Below are positions 49,694 through 61,980 of a stretch of 64,000 bases of DNA, in pieces. Positions within the stretch are counted from its first letter, which is position 1; every line of letters begins with the position of its first letter. The DNA is from Agelaius tricolor. Lineage: Eukaryota > Chordata > Aves > Passeriformes > Icteridae. The notes under the pieces were generated by a model. That model saw only the letters and a list, made by a program, of their open reading frames with translations, searched no databases and was not told the origin of the DNA. The stretch spans positions 56,115,381-56,179,380 of the forward strand of contig JALJCS010000001.1 in the NCBI GenBank assembly GCA_023055355.1, read 5' to 3'. Made by a program: the position numbers and the translations under genes.

Positions 49694-52600
49694 CATGCTG
49701 TGCAAGCACACTTGTATATTGTGCTGATTGTATCCTTTTGCCTCATAACACATTCTTGAACTTACTGGAATCACAGCATTTTTTTCATTTTTAAAAATTA
49801 AAATTATTTCATTTTTTTCCCTTTTTTTTCTTTACTGTTGTTTCCTGAAATATTTGGGGTGGCATGCCTGGTGAAACACTGCAAATTTAAAACCTACAAA
49901 TATTTGAAGTTTTTTATGTTACAAATTTTCAATTTGATAAGTTTAAACCTTTGACAAAAAAATTGGCTGTAATATTGATTTTGATTACTTCTTTCAGTTG
50001 GCAATCATATTAATTTAATTTATAAATATATCTACTGAGTATGCACCTTTTCTTGACATTTTTGTCTCTAATGTTTCAGAGCAGTATCTTGTTGACAGCC
50101 CACTTCACACTGTTTAATGTTCTACCATTACATCCATCATGCAAAATAATTGCTACATTCTTGGAAACTGGCTGCAAAGAAATGATTGAACTAGTGAAAC
50201 TTGAGGACTGGGTTGGAAAGCAGAGGGATGATGACAGGAGAAGGAAGGGGATAAAATAATCTTTTATTGCACATGAAAAAAATAAACTTTTTTGAAGTTT
50301 TTCCAGCTCTGAGTTTCTGCCCAAGGGCCTTGCTGATGGCTGACCCCATTTCCTGCAGTACTCTGGCCTGTCAGGCAGTTCCTCAAACAGCCACTTCCTG
50401 CACAATGGCAAAGCTGAATAAATTGAACTGGAATCCTAAAACCCCTGTGGGCCAAAAGAGGCAAATCTCTCACAAGACGTAAAAGGTCTTTCCAGCTCAT
50501 CTCCTAAGGATTTAATGGAAGTTTTGCTGTGGACAGCAAGGCATGTGTGGCCATTTACTGCCCATACAGACTGAATTAGTGCCTTCTGCCAAAGACAGTT
50601 CCTCCAAAGTGTTACAATCTCTGTGCAGATATGATGCTGTTCCAGTGCACAGGTCTGGAGTAGATGCTCTCCTGGAGCATCTAGAGGTCTAAATTTTTCT
50701 TATCAAATATACTGTTTGTGTCTGTACAGATTTTGTTCACCTGACTACTTAAAAAATTGTAGTACAGCATCTGCATATTGGCAGGTGAGAAGATGTTTTT
50801 ATTGAATCATGCAAGAAAGCTGACAGCTTTCTTCAGTCTTTGGGAGTAAACTCTCACTAATTAACTGTGGCCTTTGTTGCTGCTGACACATGGCAGAAAG
50901 GTTATGTGTACATTTTAAAATCAGCAGAAAGATTGGTTGGCAAAGATTTTCTGACCAATATGTGCTCAATTTGTCAATTTCAACCTACCAGCATCCAAAG
51001 AAAATGAAAATAAACCCTGGAAAACATCATCCCTTTTCAAACTTGGTCTTAATCCAAAAGGTTATTATAATCCTCCCCATGAGTCATACTGGTGTTATTC
51101 TCTTTCCTGGCATCCTCTATTAGAGGATGAATTTGAAAACTACTGTAGTACCAATACTCTGCAGTTACTGCATGCAACAAATGTTAATGTAAGGTAAAAA
51201 GTAATTAAATAAATTAGATCTGTATGATTGAGTTTGATACTTTTGTCACTTCTAGCTTTGAAAACTTAAACTAATTTTTTTATTAAGGCTTGATCGTGTT
51301 AAACCAGTAAGAGAGCATGGAAAACGGGTAAGAGGAAATTAATGTAAAAATGCTCTGTTGCATTCATGAAGATTTCACCATGAAGATCTTAAATTTTCTC
51401 TAGAGATAAGTTGAACTGGCAAGCATGCTTTTACAGTGGAAATATCTTCTTAAATATTCCAGGAAAAAAATCTTCCTCAAAATCCATATATATTTAAGAA
51501 ATGAAAACCAAATGCTGAGAAGTTCACTAAGATTTGGGGGACAATCTTTTAGTTGTCTATTTAGATGACCTCTGGCAGTAAAATAACCAATGTTGTAGTC
51601 ACAGTCCCCAGACATTGAATTATCTATATATATTTATTCCATTTTAAAAATAATCATTCATGATACCATGGAGTCCCTAAAAGGTTTAAAGTCATGTTTA
51701 CGTCCATCTTTACCTGGAAATCCAGTTACAGTCACTTGCAATGTTTTAGTTTATCCTGGTGACAAAGCATCATTAATTGTTTGCAAAAAGCAAAAACTGA
51801 CTTTCAGGTGTCATAGGAAATTAAAATATATTAAACTGGAAATAGTGGTAAGTGGAGATTATAGCACATACAGAGGATTCAAGAGGAACCCTAGAGAGCT
51901 ACTTGAAATGAATACTGTGAGGAGATCAGCCAGGAGCTGAATCTCGTCCTACCCAAGCAGGCAGCTGCTCACAGAGTTCAGAGGGGCTGCTACCATCCCT
52001 GTTCTAAGTCACTTGAGAGAAGTGTGCTTGGGAAGTGTCACTTTACAGTAGCATGACAAATAAAATTGCAAGTTCAATGCATCTTGTTAACCTTGGGTCT
52101 CAGTCTTCCAGCTTTTCTGTCTCATAGCAGACCCTTTAACTGCAGACAGCAGAAAATGGGACAGTGGCTATCAGTTGGGCAGTGCCTGCCAGTTATCAAC
52201 TGGATGGATCTTAACAGGGTTTCAGAATATGTATTTGAAGATACTGGTCTTTTTTCAAACTTAATTCCTCCAATGTAAAATTGTTTGGATAGTAAAACAT
52301 ACTTCAGAAAAGCTAAGAAACTGATGCTTTGTTTTTAGATATAATTCCTACTGTTGTTAAAGGAGTTTACTGTAGTAGGTTGACTAATACTTAATATTTG
52401 TAGCTGTTGAACCACTAAGTGAGGTCAATGGTAGTTAGATCTTGGGTGATCATTCTTCACCAGCACCTGATCTCCTTTACCAGCTCATATTTCATACCAA
52501 ATTGTAGTCCCCTGTATTTCACTAAAAGGAGTTGCAGTTTATATCCAACATTTACCTCATATCCTGTAGTCATCTTGCTGCGAGACTGCACAAACTGAGG

Positions 52601-52826
52601 GTGAGGGAAGCAGCTGTTATATCTGCGCTCTTCAATGCAGGCAATATATTTGCAAGCAATTACTTTTCAGCATCTTTTCTGAGTTCATGTTCTCTCTGCT
52701 CATCAGAGAAGACAAATTAATTAATATAGTGAGCAGATTAGTGTAATACGTAACAAAGCACATTTGAAAACCAGGGGTCAGTTTTGGGGTCCTTTGTTTT
52801 GTTTTCCCAAATAAAAAATAGCTTTA

Positions 52827-52880
52827 AAATTACTTCTCTCTCTTTTTATTTTTCTCTTTTTTTTTTTTTTTTCTTTAAGA
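52827..52880 (+). repeat. Pyrimidine-rich tract with T16
   Basis: A C/T-rich run (CTTCTCTCTCTTTTTATTTT) leads into 16 consecutive T residues at 52857-52872. No adjacent exon is evident. Confidence 0.8.
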
Positions 52881-54193
52881 AGGACTTCCCATATAAGCTG
52901 CCTTTTGGTTTTGTTTCTTTTTATTTCTAAAAAATGGAAGGCTAAATGTCCATTCTGGGACAGAAGACACCACTCACCTAATCATGAAAGCATCACGAGA
53001 GCAAGCATAAATCTATTTACCCAGAATTTATGACTTCCTTTTACAATTAGTTCTTAATTTCATAAGGTCTTCCTAAAAAAAAATCATGGCAGGTTTCCTC
53101 TTTCTTGCCTTGTCATCTTACCAGCTGGGCCTTGCTATGCTGGGAAAGAGAGGATCTGAAAGGGGGACAGGAGATTCTATGGTTTTCCATAGACAGAAAG
53201 TAAGTCAGATACTCATCTGACATAGAGTAATCTACCTTCACCGACTTTGAATCCATATTTTGTCTCAAAGAAATGAAAAGGAGCACTCCAAAGTCTCTCA
53301 GGTTGCAACAATGTATAGTTAGGGGTATCAAGACTGGTCTTTAGCATTTTTTCCCATTCCTGTTGCAACTAACTTCTTCATTATATGCTAGGAGTTTAGG
53401 TATAATACTGTTAACCTGAAAAAAGAGCAGACAGAGTACATCTGCCAAGGCAAATTTTAAAGTAAAATAACAGGTCTGGGACCTAGATGAAATATACAAA
53501 CACGGAAAACTCCTGACCAGCACTTTCCTGGGTTGGCTGTCCAGTCCATCTTAGGGTGATCAGATATCACAAGGTGCCCTGTAACTCCAATTCAATCAAC
53601 TTTAAAAATTTTGGTTGTGGTTGATTCCTTGATAATCCCACCACACTCTGGATGCACCCCTTGTCCATCTGCCTTCTTGATGATTATTTAGCTGTTACAA
53701 TTTGTTACACTATTTCTATGTAATCTAATTACAAACTCTACAATCCAAGAAAACTCATCCTTCCATGTCTTGTTTCATGTTCTAACAGACAAAAGTAGCA
53801 TGTAGATGTTTGTGCATACATGTAATTTTTCTTACAGTGTCTCTCAGCAGCAAGATTTGACACATAGAACAGAAAATCATGACAATATTCTAAGGTTTGG
53901 TTCTTTGCTTTATAGTCCCACCATTTCATCTTGGGTGTGTTAGGTCAGTCCTGAAGGTAGTTGCAGATGAAGGCTGTTAGAAAGACACAGTAGGAATTTA
54001 CCAGCTTTGGACTTGTTTCTGTTACAGTTAATGTCAATGCTCTTTCTGACATGGACACTCTTTCTCAGATAAGTTTTTAGCACATTTTCATCTGATCTTT
54101 TTTGATAATTCTATTATATACTTAACTAGAAGAATAGTTAGAGTAATCAGAGCCATGATCTCCTCTTTGCCAGTCAGAAGCAACTAATAAATT

Positions 54194-54238
54194 ATTTTAT
54201 TTTATTTTATTTTATTTTATTTTATTTTATTTTATTTT
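54194..54238. repeat. (TTTTA)9 pentanucleotide microsatellite
   Basis: About nine consecutive TTTTA units in perfect register. No LINE or SINE body is recognisable next to it that would make it a retroposon tail. Confidence 0.95.
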
Positions 54239-55737
54239 TCTATTTCCTGGTTCCTTCTCAGATTCCTTCATTTCCCCCTGTGGATTGTTGAGAAAATATG
54301 ATATTTAATCACTAAAACAAATACCAACAAAATTTCTAAAAGAAAAACAATATACACAATTCTATGGATGCTGGTGTGGATGGTAATGAAAACCTTCTTT
54401 CATTTATGTGTAACATTAATAGCTGAGTACCTAGGTCCTTTCTCAGGGAAAGAATTGAATTACAAAAAAACTGAGGAGGTGTGATTTCATCTCCTTCTTG
54501 CATCTGCAGAACATCGTGGGGTCAACAGTCTTTATTTTATTTGCTTAGTGAACGATATAGAAAATATGCTTTTTAACGAACATGAATACACCAGAAAAAC
54601 AAATATCTATACAAACTGAATGAAGGTTTTTTTCAAAATGAAAGTCCACTTACTGTTTTTCCTCCTGTTTGGTTCAAAATCTGAGTAAGCCATGTCAAAG
54701 GTTAGAAATACAAGGAGCAATTAGGCATTTATTAGTTTTTTGCTTTGTTCTATATCATGCAGAATAAAGATGATATCTGCTTTGTTTACTACAAAAATGC
54801 AGACTTCAAACTGCCTTGCTATTATCCAGCCTGAATGTGTGGAGCTAAATCAGAGGAAGCTCTTAGGGAAAAACAGCAGGAAACAAAACCACTGCAAATA
54901 TCAGGTCCTTCAAAGAACAAAGAAGAGCTGCTATTTATCCTCAAGTGGCACTGGAGAATAAAGGAGACAGAAGCAAAATAACCTGTGTCCAAACAAGCTA
55001 GTGGCCTGCAGCCTCATCATCCCTTAATTTAGAAACAAAATAAATTCTAAAATCTTACAGATGCTGAGGTTAGCAGAAGTGAGAGTGAGTGGGTTTAAAA
55101 CACACTGGCAGTCACCAGGAGCAAGGGAAAGGCTGCAGCAGTTTGCAGCCAGACTCACAAGGGCAGGGAGGAAAGGAACTGGGTAGACAAAGCTTGGAGA
55201 TACTGGCCAGGAAATAGTAGGGTGCAGGCTGAGTATGAAACCCATTTCTGTTTTAATCATTTTGCTTTATGCACTGCAGACAGAGAGGGACATAAAACCA
55301 ACATTTTTACTTTGCAGAAACTGGTTTTGAGACTCTGAAGTCAAATGTTATTTGGTTTATTGAATTTATTTGTCATTGCCACAAGGTTTTTTGCATTGTG
55401 CAGGAACCAGAACAGGCTGCATGCAATTCCTTTCCTGCTCTCATCACGCAGTATTACCTAAAGTTGCACCTATCTGGTTGTGCTCTTGATATAAACAGAA
55501 GACATAACCCCCCCAAATAACCGTAACTGTGACACTTCCCCATATAATCCTTCAGAGAAGGAGTGTTAGAACTTCAATCCCATATTTTCTCAGGTAGCAA
55601 AACCCTCTCTTCATCTCAGTTATGAATGTTTGGCACCTCATTGGGCCTTTGATGTAAAAAATGCTAGAGTTCAACAAAAACCCAGGGGAACCTTGGTTTC
55701 TAAAGGGTGCTTTTTAAAAAAAAAATTGCTAGTGTGT

Positions 55738-55756
55738 TAGTAACAATATGTTACTA
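55738..55756. repeat. 8-bp hairpin, 3-nt loop
   Basis: TAGTAACA pairs with TGTTACTA around ATA. It is short and AT-rich. Confidence 0.65.
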
Positions 55757-58700
55757 TCATGAATATGTTCTAGACTTGGTCCTTTCATATCAAAGGTGAA
55801 CTCTCAATGTTAATGAGATTGTTCAAGTGAACTTTGAACTACTTGAGGCCTTTAATTGTACTAACATTTCACTTGCAAGCCAAAAGGGTATTCTAGTCAT
55901 ATCCAACTTCAGAAACTGAGCTAGTTCACGAATTGCACTCATTATTACAGCATCACAGTAAATATATGCTATACTACTTTTATCTGGAAAAATGTATAGT
56001 AGAACACTGCAGATGTGATTCCTTTAACTGTTTATACACAATGTCCTCTGGAGGAATTCGATATATTTTTTCACTTAGCCAAGTCATGATTGAATTTCTC
56101 ACATTCTGAACAGCAGGCACAGATCTATATTTCTTTTCTTTATTTCATTACTGGCTGATAATTTTATTGTATTTCATTTTGAGAGTCGTCTCATGAACAC
56201 AGTATGTGTTTTGCATTTAGCTAGATCTTTCTTATTTTTAGATCTTGCCTGATTCACAGTATGCTTAAAAAAATAAAAAAGCTGGCCACCCAGTAGCTTT
56301 TGTTCTTTCAACCATTTAAAATCAATTTGTGATCCTTTCCACTCAGTCTTTTCCTTTAAAACTGATAAAATTTTCTGCATGAAAACTTGCTGAGTTGAGA
56401 ACAATAATATATATTAAAACCATATATGAATTTTTCTTTTAAATTGGTTTTATTATATCTGTACATTTTCTTATCACTTTCTTCAAAGATGGGATTTTAT
56501 CATGAAAAGCTCTGTACAAAAGAATAAATAAAGTGCCTACACATTCCCTCTGTGACTGTACATACTGGAAAAGAGATTTCAGCTTGGGCAGTCATGTGAA
56601 AAGCTTTTCATTTTTCCTTTTTCAATCTAACATAGAGTCTTGAATTTTGCTCTCTAAGGTTCTGGGAGGAACAGGGGTGAGAAGTGTTTCGTTCTTGTTA
56701 TCTTCAATCTGTCAAGGCAAACACTTTGTCTTCTAACTCACAAAGACATCTAGTTTTGTCTACAACAAAGCACTTCAAAACACAGGGCTGGTGAGTGCCC
56801 CTTGGGAATTCCTAAACTGAAGCATTACCACTGAGTATCCCATCTATAACATGCCAGCAGCAGCCTGGATCTTGCTTTGGGGATATCCCAAGACACACAT
56901 CTGCAGCAGCCAGAGCAGCCAGACACATGATCCATGATGAAATTTGCTTCCACAAGGACTACTGCCAGACTGTGTCTGAATTTTGTCTCAATTTGATGCT
57001 CATTCCAATACCCAAACTCAAAGTATTTACTATTACAATGGAGGAAGGACAAGATACAAGTCTAGAAGTTGAGATGTTTTCTGCTTTTTTCCAACCAGTG
57101 AAGTATTCAGACAATATTTGGGACTGGAGTAGAAAGTAAACTAGAAATGGAGCCATGAAATTCTCTTGGATTTTCATTCTCATGCAGTAAAGTTACACAT
57201 ATTTTCATGGGAGCACTGGCATTGTGCCAGGGTCAAACCATGACACAGACAAACATCACAAGAAAGTAATACTGGTAGGAAATGTTTGAAACATTAAAAT
57301 ACAATGCACTTCAAACATTTTTTTTATGTCCAGGTGTTCTTTTCTCTCTTGTCACACAGCTTGACATTACAATTTATTCATATATGGGAAATGTTTTAAT
57401 ATTTAATATTCTTCAGATACCTGGCAATGATAAAATTTCTTTTAGGTTAATATATCAATGCAATCACTGGTGAAAGCATGCCTTGGATTTCAGGGTTCTT
57501 ACCAGTAGCTAAGATTCTGATTCAGAATCATTATGGCCTTTCATACTTACACTGATGTAAATCTGACACAATGATTAAAGTAAGCAAATATACAGAAGTA
57601 CATTTTTTGAAATGCATTTTCTTTCCTTACAAAACTTTTTGATTTTTCAGTTGTTCCTTGCAATCCCCTAAACTGTTTACCACTGCTTTTCATCTGCCAG
57701 CACACAGTACTGTATATATCATTGGGAGGTCTCATGTACATAGAGGCCCACAAGGTCAAGGTTGTAACACTCTTTTGGACAACTTCAATATGGTTTTCCT
57801 GGGTTGAGCATTTGGGACTCTGTGAAAAATTTACACAATATTCTCAGACCAAGAGTATGGCTTATAACGTTTGTTCAGCCCTTCCTTATCATACATACTC
57901 ATAGTCTTTGAATCCTTTGACACACAAGTACACCCACAAACACTCACCAGAAATAATATAAAGAGCCAGATGTAAGGACAAACAGAGGTCTGATGCTTAA
58001 ATTCTTTCTTAAATTGCTTATTCTTCCTAAAAATGCTTAAATTTAATGATATACAGATACAACGTGTACCTCCTGGAGGACCTGATAGGTGGCTTCAAAG
58101 AGTGACTTTGTTTCAGCATAGGAGACAATTTCAACTAACTTGTGGAAAGAGATAGTGAGTACATTCCCTAGAGTTTATGATTCTGATTTTTGCCCCCCTT
58201 TTTTGTTTTCAAAAAAGTTAATCTTTCATCTTTCATATATGCAAAAGGACCAAAATGAGATTTTCATTGCAGAGATAGTGACAGTCATAAGAGTTTAGTC
58301 GTCCAGTGTTGCAAATTTTATTGTAGAAAATATAAGTTTTGACAAAAAAAAAAGGTAGAGCAAACTTTGTAATCCAAGTTGTCACTTGTTATTCAGGCCT
58401 TTGTCTCTATCAACTGTTATCTGTGGCACCCCTCAGTAAGGATATCTGTAAGCATTTAAAGATGTAAATAATGTAGCCAGTTTCTTCCACAACATAAAAG
58501 TTGGGGTTTTTTACCTTTCTTGTGGCTGTCTCTAAGGTGTGTTGAATTCAAGCTGTGTATCTTGGCTGACTATATCTAACATACTACACCTGTTTGCTGT
58601 AAGCTTATAATAATTTTTAACTCCTGCACAGAGAAGCAGATGTTAAAAAAAATGTTTGAACAGCAAGCTGAGAGCAGCCACATTATTCCATGGCCTTCAG

Positions 58701-59439
58701 CTGTGTGAGGTTACAGAGTTATTGATGTGCTGCAAACTGAGAGCATAGATTTTCTTTCATATAAAATGTTTGACTTTATCTGTAACAAAGTAAGCAGAAA
58801 TCACATACTCTGAACTGCAACTGTGGCAGTTTTAATGTTTCTGTAAAATTCTTGTTTCTGCAGCATCCAGGGTCCCTTTGCATTCCCTATCAGATGTCAA
58901 GGGAATTTAAAATTAAAGAAAACCTTGAGTGAAAGAAAGTTCGAGAACAGATTTGTGTTATAGAATTTTTGTATGTTGATTCTACTTAATTTGAATTCTT
59001 AATTTTAGTGCAAGACCTCAGTGGAAAAAAATTAAATGTTATGGGAAAAATACTAGAAATATGAGTAAATATTATAACTGAGAAAGAGGGGAAGTTCTCC
59101 TAGGGAAGGAAAAGCAGTAGCTCTCAGATCCTCAATCTCCTAATGAATGAGCTCTGTTCAAAGTTCTTCTGGGGTACCTATGGTACTAGGATTTGTTTCT
59201 TTACAAGCAGTGTATGTGCACTTTACTAGACATGCAATGTTGGGAGAGGGATCTGTCATTTTGTGAGAATGTGAACAGGAGGAATGGTGTGTTTCCCAGG
59301 AATAAGCAGAGAAAAATCTTGATCTGATACAGTAAAATGTAGTGAACACTGAGCATTTTGGAGCAGACTGCTCACTTCCGTGGGTCTTTTGGGGGCTTTC
59401 TTTGCCTTAAAAATTATTTAGCTTCAGGATCATCTACTC

Positions 59440-59463
<24 letters not shown>
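59440..59463. repeat. T24 homopolymer
   Basis: Twenty-four consecutive T residues. As an A-tail on the minus strand it could mark a retroposed copy lying to its right, but no polyadenylation signal or recognisable transcript precedes it on that strand. Confidence 0.9.
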
Positions 59464-59470
<7 letters not shown>

Positions 59471-61962
59471 GTTATCAGTGTTTTACATCAGTCTCTAATC
59501 TGGATTATGCCTTCTAGGCAATGTTAGAGCATAAATGCTAAATAGAAATTGTACAGCAATAATATGAATTCAACACACCTTTCTCAAATATTACTTAAGA
59601 TAAAAGAATACAGTACATGCAGATGGACCATTGTATCTCTGGGGGGGGATTTATAGCTGACTGCTTTGATTGATATTTCCCATTGATACAAAGGACACAG
59701 TTTGCATATATGAAATATGGCATGGACATGTGAATTCTGAGCATGAATTGCCCATATCAAATTTTAAAAAGAGTCTTAGCCTAGCCTACATTGCATCTTC
59801 AAGTATATTGTCCTAGGCCAGTAATTACAGTCTTTTATACAAGACCTATTTTAAGATACTGTTTTTATATAATGTATATTTTTATCTTGACTTTGAAAGA
59901 TCAGATCCTGTTTGTCATGTAAATTCTGCCTTGTGAATGCTTCAGTGACTTAAAGGAACATCTCAGCTTCCAAGATATTGAAGCAGCAGTATTTTTGCTG
60001 TGATTGCCATGTACAGGCAGTTTTCTTCCAAATTCTTCTGACTGAAATAATGGTGATGGGGGCAGGTGGAAGAAGAAGTTATGGCAAATTTAAAATAAAG
60101 TTCATTCACAAATGAAACAAGTAATATAGATTGTATTTAGTTCTACTCTGAGTCAAAATAAATTAAAAAAAAATCAAGTATTTATAATATGCAGGCTGAA
60201 TGTTCAGTTCCAACACAAAACTTAGTGGAGGTCCTCATCCTTTTTTTTGATCTGCTCAGTCTTCTACCTGGGTAAACTTGAACACAGGAAGCTTAACCAA
60301 GGTATCCTATGCTGAGTCACTGGTACACATCCCCCTGCCCAGGATCCCTGTGGCTTTTAGGAATCTTGCTTCAGTCCTGTTGGAATCACCCAGGTCTGTG
60401 GGCTGCAAGTGGTATTAAAAAACCCCATATAAGTGATATTTTAAACAGTTGCTTTAAAATCAAGTAATTTGAATGTCTAAGATCATGCTACAAAGAAATT
60501 GTTCAAGAGGGAGGAATTCTCATCAGTTTTGCCAGTTGTTACCAGCTGCAAATCTAAGTGAAGGTATTCTTTTTTATAATGGTAGAAGTGCTGGATATAA
60601 TAGGTATTTTTTCATGTCTTCCACTAATCTACTCTGTTTTCCTTTCACTCTGCATAGGGCATCTGCTTGGAATAAAAAAGATGTGATCATTGCAGTAGCC
60701 CTGGTGTTCCTAAGTCCAGCAGCTGTCTTGAGATGTAGACTCACTGCTTATTTTTAAACATGCAAAACTACTGGGAGGAGAGCAGAGGAAAACGAAGAAT
60801 TCAAAGTGATTGCCAGAGTACGTTATAAATAATATGTAAAACAATGGTATGTAAATGTACCATGGTGTAGCTAGAATACATTGCCACAAAAACTTCTTAT
60901 TTAATTACAGACCAAGGAAAATGAGTTTCCAAAACCAGGCAGAGTTTTAGACAAAGCTAAATGATGCTTTAATGTTTCATATAGGGGGCAACTGCATCCT
61001 CACTTCCTGTTGTGGAGGCAAACTTAAGGCTAATAAACAACATTAGAGTAACAATATTTTTCCACTGGTGAGCAAAGCAGTGAGTCTGGACAAAAATCAC
61101 ATCATTTTCTCTGCATTTCCAGGATTTAGGATCTCTCTCTCAGCATTAGGAGGACTGCCCAGTTCCACAAGTAAATGTTCCACTACTTTTCTCAGAAACC
61201 TATGGGATTATATACATTCACGTTTCAGTCTGACAGTAATGTCTTTGTAAGGATCATCCAGCAGCAATTGTATTATTGAAAGTGATCTGCTGAGGTGATA
61301 AAAAAATTCAAGATGTCAACAATTTGGCCATGACATTTAAATTATACGGGCTGAGCTCTGAACACCTGCTAAACTGTATGGCCAGGTAACTCAGAAAACA
61401 TAATGTGTATAAAGAGAAGATTTCTCTGATATCATCTGTGTAAAGTAAAACAACATGAAAGACACATATATTGGTGTCAGAATGAAAGTACAATAATTTT
61501 TACCTCATGAAATATAACTCAAGATGCATATGGTTCTTACTTCACACAAGCCTCTTAGTTCTCTTCTAGTTTAGGAAAAGTGATTTGAAAAATGGGTGTT
61601 ACTACTTATACAAACTTAGGTCCATCTATGAATTCATTATTTGAGTTCCTATTTATGTTATTTTTCATTGGAAAACCATCAGAATGGATTCAGTTTTTCA
61701 GAAGATGAAATCCACATGTTGGTATATGAGGCTGTTACATTTCCTACTTCTTCAGAGTTAATTACTGGTCAATTCATATGGCAGAATTAAAACTAATAAT
61801 GGAGCTGATAAATTTGTGTCTCAGTTACTATCAGTAAATTTGAAATATAAACTGTGGGAGTAGGCATGGTCACAAAAACTTTTTATAATATTAGTATCAC
61901 TCCATATTTATGTTGATGGCTAATCATCTTTTATTACTCTCTCTTTACTCTTTTTTGTTTTG

Positions 61963-61980
61963 TTTTTTTTTTTTTTTTTT
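61963..61980. repeat. T18 homopolymer
   Basis: Eighteen T residues preceded by TTTTTTGTTTTG. Simple low-complexity DNA. Confidence 0.9.

Larger units (their letters stand above)
45218..54193. other. Unique AT-rich non-coding DNA
   Basis: No gene is supported. The longest frames (111 codons minus at 50076-50411, 90 codons plus at 51668-51940, 88 codons minus at 48701-48967) show no family resemblance. The 90-codon frame has a good ATG context (ACCATGG) but is stop-free by no more than chance would allow. A hairpin at 49666 and a pyrimidine tract at 52827-52880 are noted. Confidence 0.62.

Noticed and set aside
51668..51940. 90-codon plus-strand frame with good ATG context
   Set aside because: The ACCATGG context is appealing, but the translation has no recognisable domain and a GGTAAGT donor-like string occurs inside it. 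Not supported as a gene.
59440..59463. T24 as the A-tail of a processed pseudogene
   Set aside because: No polyadenylation signal or recognisable transcript-like sequence on the minus strand to its right.
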